Below, piece by piece: positions 1-8,822 of a stretch of 64,000 nt of DNA (its first letter is position 1; every line of letters starts with the position of its first letter). The position numbers and the translations under genes are program-made. A model generated the notes under the pieces. The model saw only the letters and a list, made by a program, of their open reading frames with translations. It ran no database searches and was not told the DNA's origin. The stretch spans positions 558,001-622,000 of the forward strand of contig CAVPUY010000002.1 of assembly GCA_963709075.1 (NCBI GenBank). The letters run 5' to 3'. Source of the stretch: Palsa-506 sp963709075 (GTDB taxonomy: Bacteria; Actinomycetota; Actinomycetes; Streptosporangiales; Streptosporangiaceae).

Positions 1-2742
1 CGCCACGACCCCCCGGCGCAGCGCGTCGATGGCTGACCGGGCCGTCATGCTGAGCTTGCCGGGGCCCGCCGCGACGGCGACCTGGTCAAGCAGGTCGACG
101 AGCTGCTTGGCGGCCCGGACGAAGTCGCCGGGCGTCAGGCCCGCTGCCAGCACCGTCTCCAGCGGGCGGCCCTGGGCCCAGGCGTGCGCGTTCCAGCCGA
201 AGCCCGGGTCGGGCTCACGCAGGAACGACAGCCTGTGCTGCTTCTCGATGTCGTCGAGCTCGCTCCAGACCCTGGTCATGGCGGCCAGCACGGCGCGGAC
301 CCGGCCGCCAGGGAGCCGCGGCGGGCTGGCGTCCTCGGGCCGCCGGGACTCGAAGGTCAGGGCGGAGACGCAGGCGGCGAGCTCGGCCGGGGTCAGTTCA
401 TCCCAGAGGCCACGCCGGAGGCATTCCGACGCGAGCAGGTCAAGCTCGGTGTACAGGCTGGCCAGCCGTGAGCCCTCGGCGGTCACCTGGTCGCCGTCCA
501 GGTAGCCGAGCTCGGTGAGGACACCGCAGACCTGGTCAAAGGTCCGCGCGATGACGTGGGTGCGCCCGGCGACCTTGTACTCAAGCGACTCGGCCTGCCG
601 CTGCAGCCGCAGGTACTGCTCGGCCTGCCGGGCGTGCTCATCCCGGTCCTGGCAGCCGTGGCAGGGGTGCTGGCGCAGCTGCCGGCGGAGCGCGGTGATC
701 TCGGCGTCCGCCCGGCCGGTGCCACCGCCGGGGTGCGCGTCACCTCGCGGATAGCTGCCGAGGTCGGCGCCAGCGAGCTTGTTGCGCAGGGTCGCGGCGA
801 GGTCCCTGCGGCTGTTCGCCGACCGGGGGCTGAAGGAAGCGGGTATCCGGATCCGGTCGATGGCCGTGACCGGGACCGGGAAATCAGCCATCGACAGCCG
901 CTTGACCTGGCGGTTGGCGGTAAGCACTACCGGCGTCGGCTCGTCCTTGCCGCCGGGGAACGGATCGAGCACGACCGCGATGCCGGCCCGGCGGCCGCTG
1001 GGCACCCGGATGATGTCACCGCCCCGTAGCTGCTGCAGCGAGCGGACAGCCGCGTCGCGCCGGTCCGCCGCCCGCCGCCGGGCCTGACCGCTTTCGCGCA
1101 GCGAAAGCTCGCGGCGGATGGCCATGTACCCGGCAAAGTCGCCGAGGTGGCAGCTGACCGCCGCCTCGTCCATGGCCGCCCGGCTGCGCCGGGCCTGCCG
1201 GGCGATCCCGACCACGGCCCGGTCGGCCTGGAACTGCGCGAATGACGACTCGAGCAGCGCCGACGCCTGCTCCCGGCCCACCTGGCCGACCAGGTTGACC
1301 GCCATGTTGTAGGACGGCCGGAAACTGGAGCTGAGCGGATAGGTCCTGGTGCCGGCCAGGCCAGCCGCGGCCGCCGGGTCGTCCCCGGGCTGCCAGAGGA
1401 CGACGGCGTGGCCTTCCACATCGATCCCGCGGCGGCCGGCCCGGCCGGTCAGCTGGGTGTACTCACCCGGGGTCAAGGTGGCGTGCGTCTCGCCGTTCCA
1501 CTTGTCCAGCCGCTCGATCACGACCGTCCGCGCGGGCATGTTGATCCCGAGCGCCAGGGTCTCGGTGGCGAACACCACCCGTACCAGCCCGGCCGTGAAC
1601 AGCTCCTCCACCACCTGCTTGAACGTGGGCAGCAGCCCGGCGTGGTGGGCGGCAATGCCGCGCTTGAGGCCGAGCAGCCATTCGGTGTAGCCGAGCACCG
1701 GCAGGTCGTCGCGCGGAATGCCAGCGGTGAGCCGCTCGGCAAGCTCGGCAATCTCGGCCGCCTCCGCCGGGGTGGTCAGCCGCAGGCCCGCCGCGAGGCA
1801 CTGCTGCACGGCCGCGTCACACCCGGCCCGGCTGAAGATGAAGGTGATGGCCGGGAGCAGGCCGGCTGCGTCCAGCCGGGTGATGACGTCGGGCCGGCTC
1901 GCTACCCGGAACCTGGGCGGCCGGCGCCCGCCCCGGCCGGCCCGGCCCGGAGCCCGGCTAGCCGCCCACTGGCTGCGCTTCGTGATGCGCAGCAGTTCGG
2001 GATTGACCATCGAGCGCGGGTGCCCGTTCCGCTGCCCGGCGGGCCCGTCATAGTCGGTGGTGAACAGGTCATAGAGCCGGCCGCCTGCGAACATGTGCTG
2101 CCAGAGCGGCACCGGCCGGTGCTCGTCGACGATCACCGTGGTGCCGCCGCGGACCTGGGCCAGCCAGTCGCCGAACTCCTCCGCGTTGCTGACCGTCGCC
2201 GAGAGCGCGACCAGCCGGACGGACTCCGGCAGGTGGATGATCACCTCCTCCCACACCGCGCCGCGGAACCGGTCGGCCAGGTAGTGCACCTCGTCGAGCA
2301 CCACGTAGCCGAGGCCGCCCAGCGTCGGCGAGCCCGCGTACAGCATGTTCCGCAGCACCTCGGTGGTCATCACGACCACCGGCGCATCGCCGTTGATGCT
2401 GTGATCGCCGGTGAGCAGCCCGACGCTGGCGGCCGAGTAGCGGCGGACCAGGTCGGCGTACTTCTGGTTGGACAGCGCCTTGATCGGGGTGGTGTAGAAG
2501 CACTTGCGGCCCTCGGCCAGCGCCAGGTGCACGGCGAACTCGCCGACCACGGTCTTCCCGGATCCGGTCGGCGCGGCGACAAGGACACCGTGGCCTGCGT
2601 TCAGGGCCTGGCAGGCGCGGACCTGGAAATCGTCGAACTCGAAGCCGTAGAGCGCCCGGAACTCGGAAACGCGGGGCCCGTCCTCGGCCCGGCGCCGCCG
2701 CGAGGCGGCGTAGCGGTCCGCAGGGCTCGCTGGGGTAGCCAC
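1..2742 (-). CDS. helY: HelY-type DEAD/DEAH-box RNA helicase (3' end cut by window edge)
   Basis: Superfamily 2 helicase of the Ski2/Mtr4-like HelY group, probably acting on RNA. The open frame runs 914 codons from GTG 2742 to base 1 without a stop; family members are about 900-950 aa, so only a few residues are missing. Visible motifs are Walker A APTGSGKT (about residues 57-64), DEVH (about 150-153), SAT in LVALSATVSN and the motif VI stretch QLTGRAGRRG. The C-terminal half carries the DSHCT-like region ending AIDALRRGVVA at the edge. The start is supported by a TAGCCT hexamer 7 bases upstream, which suggests a leaderless transcript. It lies downstream of tatC in the same direction, as in M. 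tuberculosis (Rv2092c-Rv2094c). No frameshift was seen. Confidence 0.93.
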   Translation of the reverse strand, partial: MATPASPADRYAASRRRRAEDGPRVSEFRALYGFEFDDFQVRACQALNAGHGVLVAAPTGSGKTVVGEFAVHLALAEGRKCFYTTPIKALSNQKYADLVRRYSAASVGLLTGDHSINGDAPVVVMTTEVLRNMLYAGSPTLGGLGYVVLDEVHYLADRFRGAVWEEVIIHLPESVRLVALSATVSNAEEFGDWLAQVRGGTTVIVDEHRPVPLWQHMFAGGRLYDLFTTDYDGPAGQRNGHPRSMVNPELLRITKRSQWAASRAPGRAGRGGRRPPRFRVASRPDVITRLDAAGLLPAITFIFSRAGCDAAVQQCLAAGLRLTTPAEAAEIAELAERLTAGIPRDDLPVLGYTEWLLGLKRGIAAHHAGLLPTFKQVVEELFTAGLVRVVFATETLALGINMPARTVVIERLDKWNGETHATLTPGEYTQLTGRAGRRGIDVEGHAVVLWQPGDDPAAAAGLAGTRTYPLSSSFRPSYNMAVNLVGQVGREQASALLESSFAQFQADRAVVGIARQARRSRAAMDEAAVSCHLGDFAGYMAIRRELSLRESGQARRRAADRRDAAVRSLQQLRGGDIIRVPSGRRAGIAVVLDPFPGGKDEPTPVVLTANRQVKRLSMADFPVPVTAIDRIRIPASFSPRSANSRRDLAATLRNKLAGADLGSYPRGDAHPGGGTGRADAEITALRRQLRQHPCHGCQDRDEHARQAEQYLRLQRQAESLEYKVAGRTHVIARTFDQVCGVLTELGYLDGDQVTAEGSRLASLYTELDLLASECLRRGLWDELTPAELAACVSALTFESRRPEDASPPRLPGGRVRAVLAAMTRVWSELDDIEKQHRLSFLREPDPGFGWNAHAWAQGRPLETVLAAGLTPGDFVRAAKQLVDLLDQVAVAAGPGKLSMTARSAIDALRRGVVA

Positions 2743-2749
2743 GTGATCA

Positions 2750-2755
2750 AGGCTA
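2750..2755 (-). promoter_or_regulatory. -10 hexamer for leaderless helY
   Basis: On the minus strand this reads TAGCCT, seven bases before the GTG at 2742. That spacing puts the transcription start at the start codon. No ribosome binding site is visible between them. Confidence 0.5.
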
Positions 2756-2795
2756 TGCGGCCAGCGGGGAAGGCTGGCGCCAGCCCGGGCGGCTG

Positions 2796-3702
2796 CTACT
2801 CGGGCCGGCTATCGGCGTCGTCGTCGAGCGGCGACAGCTCATCGTCGGCAAGGCCGGCGTAAAGCGCCTGCCGGTTCGCCCGGCGCCGGTCGTTCACCCA
2901 GATGATGAGCTCGGACACCTCGATCAGCACCACGCAGGGCACGGCCAGCAGCAGCATGGTGACCGGGTCCGGGCTCGGCGAGGCTATCCCGGCGAACACG
3001 AACACGCTGAAGATCATGATCCGGCGCCACTTCCTGATCCGCTCGTGGCTGAGGATCCCGGCCATGTTGAGCATCACAAGCGCCAGCGGCAGCTCGAAGG
3101 CGAGCCCGAAGCCGAGCACCATGGCCATCGACATAGCTCAGGTAGGTGTCGACGGTGGGCAGGTTGAGCACCCCGTGCGGGGTCAGGTCGAGCAGGTACC
3201 TCAGGCCGCGGCTCATCACGACGTACGCGAGGCCGGCGCCGGTCAGGAAAAGCGGTACCGCGGTGAACACGAACCCGTAGGTCCACCGCCGCTCCCGCTG
3301 GTAGAGCCCGGGGGCGATGAAGGCCCATATCTGGTAGAGCCACACCGGGCTGGCGACGATCAGCCCGAAGACGAACGCGATCTTCACCCGGAACATGAAC
3401 GGGTCGAGGATTCCGTTGATGACCAGCTGGTCGCCGAGCACGTGGCAGCCGGTATGACCGTTGATCACGGCCCGGCAGAAAGGCTGCTCCAGGAAGTGCC
3501 AGAACCGGTTGAAGACCACCGGGATCAGCCCGATGCCGGTGCCGATCAGGAGCGCGAGCGCCGCCTTGAGCACCCTGTTCCGCAGCTCGCGGAGGTGCTC
3601 CATCAGCGGCATCTGGCCCTGCGGGTTCGCCGCCCGGTGCGCCTGCAGGACACGCGAGCCGAGCACGCGCGCGCCAGTGACGGTGTCAGCTATCTTCGCC
3701 AT
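2796..3702 (-). CDS. tatC: Sec-independent protein translocase TatC (one frameshift)
   Basis: Multi-spanning TatC subunit that recognises twin-arginine signal peptides in the cytoplasmic membrane. The N-terminal part carries the family signature MPLMEHLRELRNRV and hydrophobic segments through LPTVDTYLSYV. The frame then shifts and continues with MAMVLGFGLAFELPLAL and further membrane segments to a charged tail. One extra base near 3130 explains the break: removing it gives the expected join SYVMAMVLGFG. The repaired length is about 301 aa, normal for actinobacterial TatC. It follows tatA by 28 bases and precedes helY. A base-calling or assembly error is more likely than a dead gene, because both halves are fully conserved. 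The exact start is uncertain; no clear ribosome binding site precedes ATG 3702. Confidence 0.9.
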
Positions 3703-3730
3703 GGCCGGCCGGCGGTACTGCTACGCCGGC

Positions 3731-4054
3731 TCAGCCGGGCTGCTGGGTCCGCTGAGCCTCCGGCTGCGGAGTGCCTGCGGCTGCCGGGTCGGCCGCAGCC
3801 GTCTGCTTCCGCAGGTCACGGACCTGCTGCTCCAGCTGCTCGATCTGCTGATGAGTCCCAAGCGGCTGGGCCGGCTGGGCAGGCTCCGGCGCCCGGTCGT
3901 CGCCATGCAGGTCCTGGACCTCGGTCTTCAGGATGCGCATGGACTTGCCGAGCGACCGGGCGGCGTCGGGCAGCTTCTTCGACCCGAACAGCACGATCAG
4001 CACGACCGCGACGATCAGGATCTTCCACGGGCTGTCGAACAGGTCGCCTATCAT
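3731..4054 (-). CDS. tatA: Sec-independent protein translocase TatA
   Basis: Small pore-forming Tat subunit. It has one N-terminal membrane helix (WKILIVAVVLIVLFGSKKLP), the FGxKKLP hinge, then an amphipathic helix around DAARSLGKSMRILKTE and a variable Pro/Gln/Ala-rich cytoplasmic tail ending QRTQQPG. The chosen start is ATG 4054 (MIGDLFDSPW), because AGAGG lies eight bases upstream. An in-frame ATG at 4069 would add five residues (MKRAD) but has no ribosome binding site. The product is 107 aa. It is the first Tat gene of a tatA-tatC-helY run and follows pafC, the usual actinobacterial order. Confidence 0.93.
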   Translation of the reverse strand: MIGDLFDSPWKILIVAVVLIVLFGSKKLPDAARSLGKSMRILKTEVQDLHGDDRAPEPAQPAQPLGTHQQIEQLEQQVRDLRKQTAAADPAAAGTPQPEAQRTQQPG

Positions 4055-4163
4055 GTCCGCCCTCTTCATGGGAAAACGCGTTCCCGCGCGTTAGGGGTCG
4101 TGCAGGTCAGTCTACACGCGATGCATTCGTATCAAGCTGGTCATCCGGCTTCGCAGGCCGGCG

Positions 4164-5171
4164 TCATTCATACAGCGCGAGCGCGGCCGCGGCATCCTCG
4201 CGGACGCCGGCGGCCACCTCGGCCGGCGCAATGACCTTACCGTCCTCGCCGAGGCGCAGCGCGAGCCGGCGTACCCACCGGGTATCCGGGGTGCGCAGGC
4301 TGACCCTGAGCCGGCCGTCGCCCAGCTCCTCGACCTGCTCGCACGGGTAGTACTCGGCAACCCACCGGCCGTATGCGGACAGCTCGAGCAGCACGTGCAC
4401 GTCATCGGCGGACGGCCGGAACAGGCCCTGGTCGACGTCCACCGGCCGCGCGTCACCGGGCACCGATGCCGCCTGGCCGAGCACCGTCATCGCGAGCACC
4501 CGGTCGAGCCGGAAGAGCCGCACTGACTCGGCCCGCAGGCACCAGCCCTCCAGGTACGTCCGGCCCTCCACGACCAGCAGCCGCATCGGGTCCACGTCCC
4601 GCTCGGTGGCCTCGTCCCGGCCCGGGACGTAGTAGGAGAGGTGGATCCGGCGCCGCCGCGCGAGCCCGTCCCGCGCCAGCGCAAGCACTCCGCTGGCGGC
4701 GGTGTCATCGACCTGCACGGCCACCTGGGCACTGACCGCCGCCGCCTCCCCGGCCGCGGCCTCCAGCTTCGCGATGGTCCGGCTGAGCGCCGAGCGCTCG
4801 TCCATGCCCGGCACCTCGGCCAGCATCCGCAGGGCGATGAGCAGCGCGCTGGCCTCGTCCACGCCGAGCCGCAGCGGCCGGTCGATCGACTCGGCCTGGC
4901 TGACCACGATCTCGCCGCCCTCGTAGGACAGGTCGATCGGGCAGTACGGGTCCGGCGAGCGCAGCTCCACGCACCACAGCATGTTCAGGTCGTCGACCAG
5001 CTGCTGCTCGGTCACCCCGAAGGCCGCCGCGGTGTCGGCCAGCCCGACGGCGTTCCTGCTGATCACGTAGGGCACCAGGGCGAGCAGCCGCTGCAGCCGG
5101 TCGGTCGCGGTGCCCGGCCGCGGCGAGGCCCCGGTCAGTGCCCCCGTGGTGAGGCCGGTCTCGGCGGTCAT
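4164..5171 (-). CDS. pafC: WYL-domain regulator PafC
   Basis: Second subunit of the PafBC transcriptional activator of the RecA-independent mycobacterial DNA-damage response. It is 335 aa, with an N-terminal winged-helix region (about 20-85, LQRLLALVPYVISRNAVGLA) and a central WYL domain (about 165-245). The domain includes IHLSYYVPGRDEATERDVDP and TYLEGWCLRAESVRLFRLDR; the WYL triplet itself is degenerate, as is common in PafC. A C-terminal WCX-type domain follows. The ATG overlaps the pafB stop (ATGA), so the two are translationally coupled. Its function is assigned from family and context. Confidence 0.9.
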   Translation of the reverse strand: MTAETGLTTGALTGASPRPGTATDRLQRLLALVPYVISRNAVGLADTAAAFGVTEQQLVDDLNMLWCVELRSPDPYCPIDLSYEGGEIVVSQAESIDRPLRLGVDEASALLIALRMLAEVPGMDERSALSRTIAKLEAAAGEAAAVSAQVAVQVDDTAASGVLALARDGLARRRRIHLSYYVPGRDEATERDVDPMRLLVVEGRTYLEGWCLRAESVRLFRLDRVLAMTVLGQAASVPGDARPVDVDQGLFRPSADDVHVLLELSAYGRWVAEYYPCEQVEELGDGRLRVSLRTPDTRWVRRLALRLGEDGKVIAPAEVAAGVREDAAAALALYE

Positions 5172-6124
5172 GCCAGCGCCCCCTTCAGCCTGCTGATGAC
5201 CGCCTCGCGCAGGTCAGCGGGTTCCAGCGCGATGACGTCCGCGCCGAACGAGGCGATGTGGTCGGCGAACCAGCCCACGTCGGAGAACGGGAGCTCGGCC
5301 AGGTCCCAGGCGGCGCCGCCGGGGTCCGGCCGGATGCCGGCGGCGCGCTGCCGCAGCCCGTGCCCGGCACCGCGGCGCAGCCGGACGACGGCAGTGCGGA
5401 CGGCCGGCGGCTCGGCGTCCCAGGACCGGACCGTCTCCCGCACGTCGGTGCCGGGCGGCACGGTGACCGAGCCGGGCGGCCCGGCGAACGCCACCGGCCC
5501 GTCGATCCGGCCGAGCCGGAAAACCCGGACGTCTGCCCGGTCCAGGTCCTGGCCGGCCACGTACCAGCGGCCGTGCCGGTTCACCACGCCCCACGGCTCA
5601 AGCCGGCGGGCCTGCGGCGAGCTGCGGCAGGCCGCCCGGTAGGCGAAGGTAACCGGCCGCCGGTCCCTGACCGCCTGCCAGAGCGGTCCGAAGGCCGCCT
5701 CGCCGGCCTGCAGCCTGGGCTCGATGCCGGGCTGCGTGGTCTCCTCGGCCTCGATGCCGGCCGCCCGCAGCTTGAGCAGGCCGCCAGCGGCCGCGCCGGC
5801 CAGCTCGGCCCGCCGCCAGACCCGCGCGGCCAGCCCGAGCACGGCGGCCTCGTCCGGCTCCAGCCTGATCTCCGGCAGCATGTACGCCTGCCGGGAGATG
5901 CGGTAGCCCGCCTCCTCGTCAGCCGGCGAGTTCGCGCCGGTCTCCAGCGGGATCCCGAGCTCGCGCAGCTCGTCCTTGTCCCGCTCGAACATGCGCTTGA
6001 ACGCGTCGAAGCCGTCCGGGTAACCGGGCACCGCAGCGCGGATCTGAGTGGCGGTCAGGAAGCGGCGGGCCGACAGGAGGCAGACCACGAGGCTCAGCAG
6101 CCGCTCTGTCTTCCGCCGGGACAT
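5168..6124 (-). CDS. pafB: WYL-domain regulator PafB
   Basis: First subunit of the PafBC DNA-damage activator. It is 318 aa. The N-terminal HTH starts MSRRKTERLLSLVVCLLSAR and continues through TATQIRAAVPGY and FKRMFERDKDELRELGIP, which is diagnostic for PafB. The WYL domain includes RRLEPWGVVNRHGRWYVAGQDLD, followed by a WCX domain. AAGGAG lies about six bases before ATG 6124. It is divergent from the DUF3866 gene across only 40 bases, so the two promoters must overlap. It forms an operon with pafC by a 4-base overlap and probably with tatA-tatC. Confidence 0.92.
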   Translation of the reverse strand: MSRRKTERLLSLVVCLLSARRFLTATQIRAAVPGYPDGFDAFKRMFERDKDELRELGIPLETGANSPADEEAGYRISRQAYMLPEIRLEPDEAAVLGLAARVWRRAELAGAAAGGLLKLRAAGIEAEETTQPGIEPRLQAGEAAFGPLWQAVRDRRPVTFAYRAACRSSPQARRLEPWGVVNRHGRWYVAGQDLDRADVRVFRLGRIDGPVAFAGPPGSVTVPPGTDVRETVRSWDAEPPAVRTAVVRLRRGAGHGLRQRAAGIRPDPGGAAWDLAELPFSDVGWFADHIASFGADVIALEPADLREAVISRLKGALA

Positions 6125-6152
6125 CCGCTCTCCTTTCCCCCGGCACCGACGC

Positions 6153-6158
6153 TACCCT
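6153..6158 (+). promoter_or_regulatory. -10 hexamer for leaderless DUF3866 gene
   Basis: TACCCT is followed by exactly six bases and the GTG at 6165. CGGAG touches the start codon too closely to be a normal ribosome binding site, so leaderless initiation is favoured. Confidence 0.5.
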
Positions 6159-6164
6159 GCCGGA

Positions 6165-7259
6165 GTGATCAGGTGGCGGAGTGGCGTGGTTTCCGCGCTG
6201 CGACGGGAATGGGCCGGCGCGGCGGAGCTGACGGTGACCGTGGACGGCGCGCCGATGCGGGCGCTGGCCTACCCCGCGCTGACCGGCCTGCCGCGGCCAG
6301 GCGACCAGGTCCTGCTGAACACGAGCGCGCTGGCCCTTGGCCTCGGCACCGGCGGGTACGCCCTGGTAGTGGCGGTTCCCGGGCGGCTGCCAGCCGACCT
6401 GGCCGGCCCCGGGCACCTGGTCAAGGCCCGCTACACGCCGCTGCAGGCCACCGTGCTCGGCGCGGACGAGCAGGGCTCGCCGCACCATGACCTGCTCCGC
6501 GAAGCCGATGACCTGGACGGCATGCCGGTGGTGATCGCCGACCTGCACTCGGCGCTGCCCGCGGTCCTTGCCGCCTTTTATTCGGAACGGATGGTCCGGG
6601 GTGCTCGCCTGCCCAGGCCGCGGGTCGGCTACGTGATGCTGGACGGTGGCGCCTTGCCCGCATGGTTCTCCCGGACGATCCCGGCACTGCGCGAGGCCGG
6701 CTGGCTGGCTGGCACGATCACCGTCGGGCAGGCATTCGGCGGCGATCTCGAAGCGGTGTCGGTGCACAGCGGCCTGCTCGCGGCCCGGCACGTGCTCGGC
6801 GCCGACCTGGCCGTCGTGGCACAGGGGCCAGGCAATCTCGGCACCGGGACGAAGTGGGGTTTCTCCGGGGTGGCGTCCGGCGAGGCGGTGAACGCGGCCG
6901 CGGTGCTGCACGGCCGGCCGGTGGCGTCGCTGCGGATCAGCGAGGCAGATGCCAGGGAGCGGCACCGTGGTATCTCGCATCACAGCCTGACTTCGTACGG
7001 GCGGGTGGCGCTGGCCCGGGCGGACGTGGTGGTACCGGACCTGCCCGGCGGCTTCGGCGCCCGGATCCGGGCCGAGGCCGGGGCGCTGGCCGGCCGGCAC
7101 GACCTGGTCCTGGTCAGCGTGGACGGCCTGGACGAGGTATTGCGGGACTGCCCGGTGCCGCTGTCCACGATGGGCCGCGGGCTCGACCAGGACCGGTCAT
7201 ACTTCCTTGCCGCCGCCGCGGCAGGCCGGCATGCGGCCACGCTGCTGCCGGAGACCTGA
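6165..7259 (+). CDS. DUF3866 family protein
   Basis: Conserved actinobacterial protein of unknown biochemical function, commonly found next to pafB/pafC. The start is taken as GTG 6165 (IRWRSGVVSALRREW), where DUF3866 similarity begins; upstream in-frame sequence is antisense to pafB and has no family character. The product is 364 aa. Recognisable family segments are HSALPAVLAAF, RVGYVMLDGGALPAWFS, GPGNLGTGTKWGFSGVASGEA and RISEADARERHRGISHHSLT. The glycine-rich GPGNLGTGTKWGFSG and the HRGISHHS segment look like a substrate or nucleotide pocket, but this is inference. It is divergent from pafB. Confidence 0.88.
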   Translation: MIRWRSGVVSALRREWAGAAELTVTVDGAPMRALAYPALTGLPRPGDQVLLNTSALALGLGTGGYALVVAVPGRLPADLAGPGHLVKARYTPLQATVLGADEQGSPHHDLLREADDLDGMPVVIADLHSALPAVLAAFYSERMVRGARLPRPRVGYVMLDGGALPAWFSRTIPALREAGWLAGTITVGQAFGGDLEAVSVHSGLLAARHVLGADLAVVAQGPGNLGTGTKWGFSGVASGEAVNAAAVLHGRPVASLRISEADARERHRGISHHSLTSYGRVALARADVVVPDLPGGFGARIRAEAGALAGRHDLVLVSVDGLDEVLRDCPVPLSTMGRGLDQDRSYFLAAAAAGRHAATLLPET

Positions 7260-7333
7260 GCCCCGGCGCGGCCGCGCGGCGCCGCTGCGCCAGAATGAGC
7301 TGAGCAGGCCCCCAGCGAGACTCAGGAGCATTC

Positions 7334-7777
7334 ATGGCGATATCGGCCAAGGCCCGGCGGCTGCCTGGCCGCCTGGCGACGGGAGCGTTCATCCTCAACG
7401 CGGGGGTGGGCAAGTGGTCAGCCGACGAGGAGACCGCCGCCCGGCTGCACGGGATGGCCACCGGGACCTTCCCGTTCCTCGCGAAGCTGAAGCCGAAGGA
7501 TTTTGCCCGGCTGCTGGCGGCCGGCGAGATGGCGCTCGGCACGGCGCTGCTGCTGCCGGTCGTGCCCGCGGCACTCGCCGGGGCGGGCCTGACCGCCTTC
7601 TCGGCCAGCCTGCTCGCCATGTACGTGCAGACGCCGGGAATGCGCCGTGAGCACAGCCTGCGGCCGACCGGCCAGGGCACCCCGCTGGCCAAGGACGTCT
7701 GGATGCTGGCTATCGGCCTGGGGCTGGTCACCGACGGGCTGACCCAGCGCGATGGTGCCGGCTTGCCTAGTGACTGA
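7334..7777 (+). CDS. DoxX-like small membrane protein
   Basis: A 147 aa protein with three or four hydrophobic stretches, including LATGAFILNAGVGKW, LLAAGEMALGTALLLPVVPAALAGAGLTAF and DVWMLAIGLGLV. Placement of an early GAFILNAGVGKW segment and a Tyr/Gln loop resembles DoxX-family membrane proteins, but the match is loose. AGGAG lies five bases before ATG 7334. It is convergent with the FKBP lipoprotein gene and the two reading frames overlap by 11 bases at their 3' ends. Function is unknown. Confidence 0.75.
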   Translation: MAISAKARRLPGRLATGAFILNAGVGKWSADEETAARLHGMATGTFPFLAKLKPKDFARLLAAGEMALGTALLLPVVPAALAGAGLTAFSASLLAMYVQTPGMRREHSLRPTGQGTPLAKDVWMLAIGLGLVTDGLTQRDGAGLPSD

Positions 7778-8726
7778 CCGCGCCGATGATGTCGACGACG
7801 AAGACCAGCGTGTCGGTCCCCTTGATGCCAGCCTGGGAGTTCCCGGCCTTGCCGTAACCATCGGCGGGCGGGACGACCAGCATGACCCGGCTGCCCACCG
7901 GCACGCCCTTGAGGCCCTTGTCCCAGGCCGGGATGATCTGCGGGGGCGTGGCGTCGAGCTCGAACCCGAACGGCTGCTTGCGCGACCAGGACGAGTCGAA
8001 TGCCTTGCCGGTCCGCCAGTTGACGCCGACGTACTGGGTGACGACTGTCTGGCCCTTGGCGGTCGGCGGCCCCGATCCCTTGATCAGCGTCTTGACGACC
8101 AGCTTCTTCGGCGGCTTCGTCGACGGGATCTTCACCTGCGGGGCACCGCCGGGCGGCGCGATAACCGTCGGCAACCCGCCACCGCCGTTCGACACCTGCT
8201 TGCCTGATGCCGCCGCCGTCGCGCTGAAGTCCTTGATCAGGTCCACCACGAACACGATGGTGTCGCTTGGCTTCACCCCGATCTGGGTGTTGCCGGTGGG
8301 CCCGTAGGCATCCTTGGGCGGCAGCACGGCAAGCACCCGGCTGCCCATGGTGGCGCCGGTCAGCGCCTGCTTCAGGCCGACAAGCCCGACATTGGCCGCG
8401 AGCACCTGCGGGGATCCGGTGCTGAATGTGCTGAGCACCTGCTTGTGCGTTGTGCCGCGCCAGATATAGACGGCGTAGTTACCAACAAAAGAGTCAGTGG
8501 CGCCGAGGGCCGGCCCGGTTCCCTTGATGATGGTCTTAATGGCCAGCTTGCTGCTCGCCTTTGACGCCGGAATCTTGACCGTGGGCGTGGCGCCGAATGC
8601 CCCGGACACCGCGACCGACCCGTTCGGGCTCGATCCGGCCGAATTTGACGAACCTGATGACCCGCAGCCCGCCAGGACAATAACGGCGAGCAGCGGAAAA
8701 GAAAGCGCTGCGGCAATGCGTCGCAT
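7767..8726 (-). CDS. Lipoprotein with two FKBP-type peptidyl-prolyl isomerase domains
   Basis: Exported proline isomerase, probably helping fold secreted proteins at the outer face of the membrane. It is 319 aa. The signal peptide ends in the lipobox LAGC (about residues 19-22), followed by a Ser/Gly/Asn-rich linker. FKBP domain 1 spans about 80-180 (IGVKPSDTIVFVVDLI near its end). Domain 2 spans about 215-319 and is nearer consensus, with VTQYVGVNWRTGKAFDSSW, GSRVMLVVPPADGYG and TLVFVVDII. Domain 1 is more divergent (NYAVYIWRGT) and may be a non-catalytic chaperone module. ATG 8726 is chosen because GAGG lies six bases upstream; a TTG at 8738 is less likely. Similar genes lie near pafA in Streptomyces. 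Confidence 0.88.
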   Translation of the reverse strand: MRRIAAALSFPLLAVIVLAGCGSSGSSNSAGSSPNGSVAVSGAFGATPTVKIPASKASSKLAIKTIIKGTGPALGATDSFVGNYAVYIWRGTTHKQVLSTFSTGSPQVLAANVGLVGLKQALTGATMGSRVLAVLPPKDAYGPTGNTQIGVKPSDTIVFVVDLIKDFSATAAASGKQVSNGGGGLPTVIAPPGGAPQVKIPSTKPPKKLVVKTLIKGSGPPTAKGQTVVTQYVGVNWRTGKAFDSSWSRKQPFGFELDATPPQIIPAWDKGLKGVPVGSRVMLVVPPADGYGKAGNSQAGIKGTDTLVFVVDIIGAVSH

Positions 8727-8760
8727 GAGAAACCTCAATGTCGGGATCGTGAGCGGAGCC

Positions 8761-8766
8761 AGCCTA
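8761..8766 (-). promoter_or_regulatory. -10 hexamer for FKBP lipoprotein gene
   Basis: TAGGCT on the minus strand, 34 bases before ATG 8726. This predicts a short leader that includes the GAGG ribosome binding site. Confidence 0.4.
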
Positions 8767-8822
8767 CCCGCTGCGGTAGCCGCCGGGTCCCGGATGCCGC
8801 GCCTCGGCCGCGGCGCAGCGGA

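Noticed and set aside
1408..2862. 484-codon plus-strand open frame
   Set aside because: It is antisense to the continuous, motif-rich helY frame; its text is the His/Arg/Gly-rich pattern that GC-rich complements produce.
7767..7777. Possible indel where the DoxX-like and FKBP genes overlap by 11 bases
   Set aside because: Both frames end naturally and both proteins look complete, so a short convergent overlap is acceptable.
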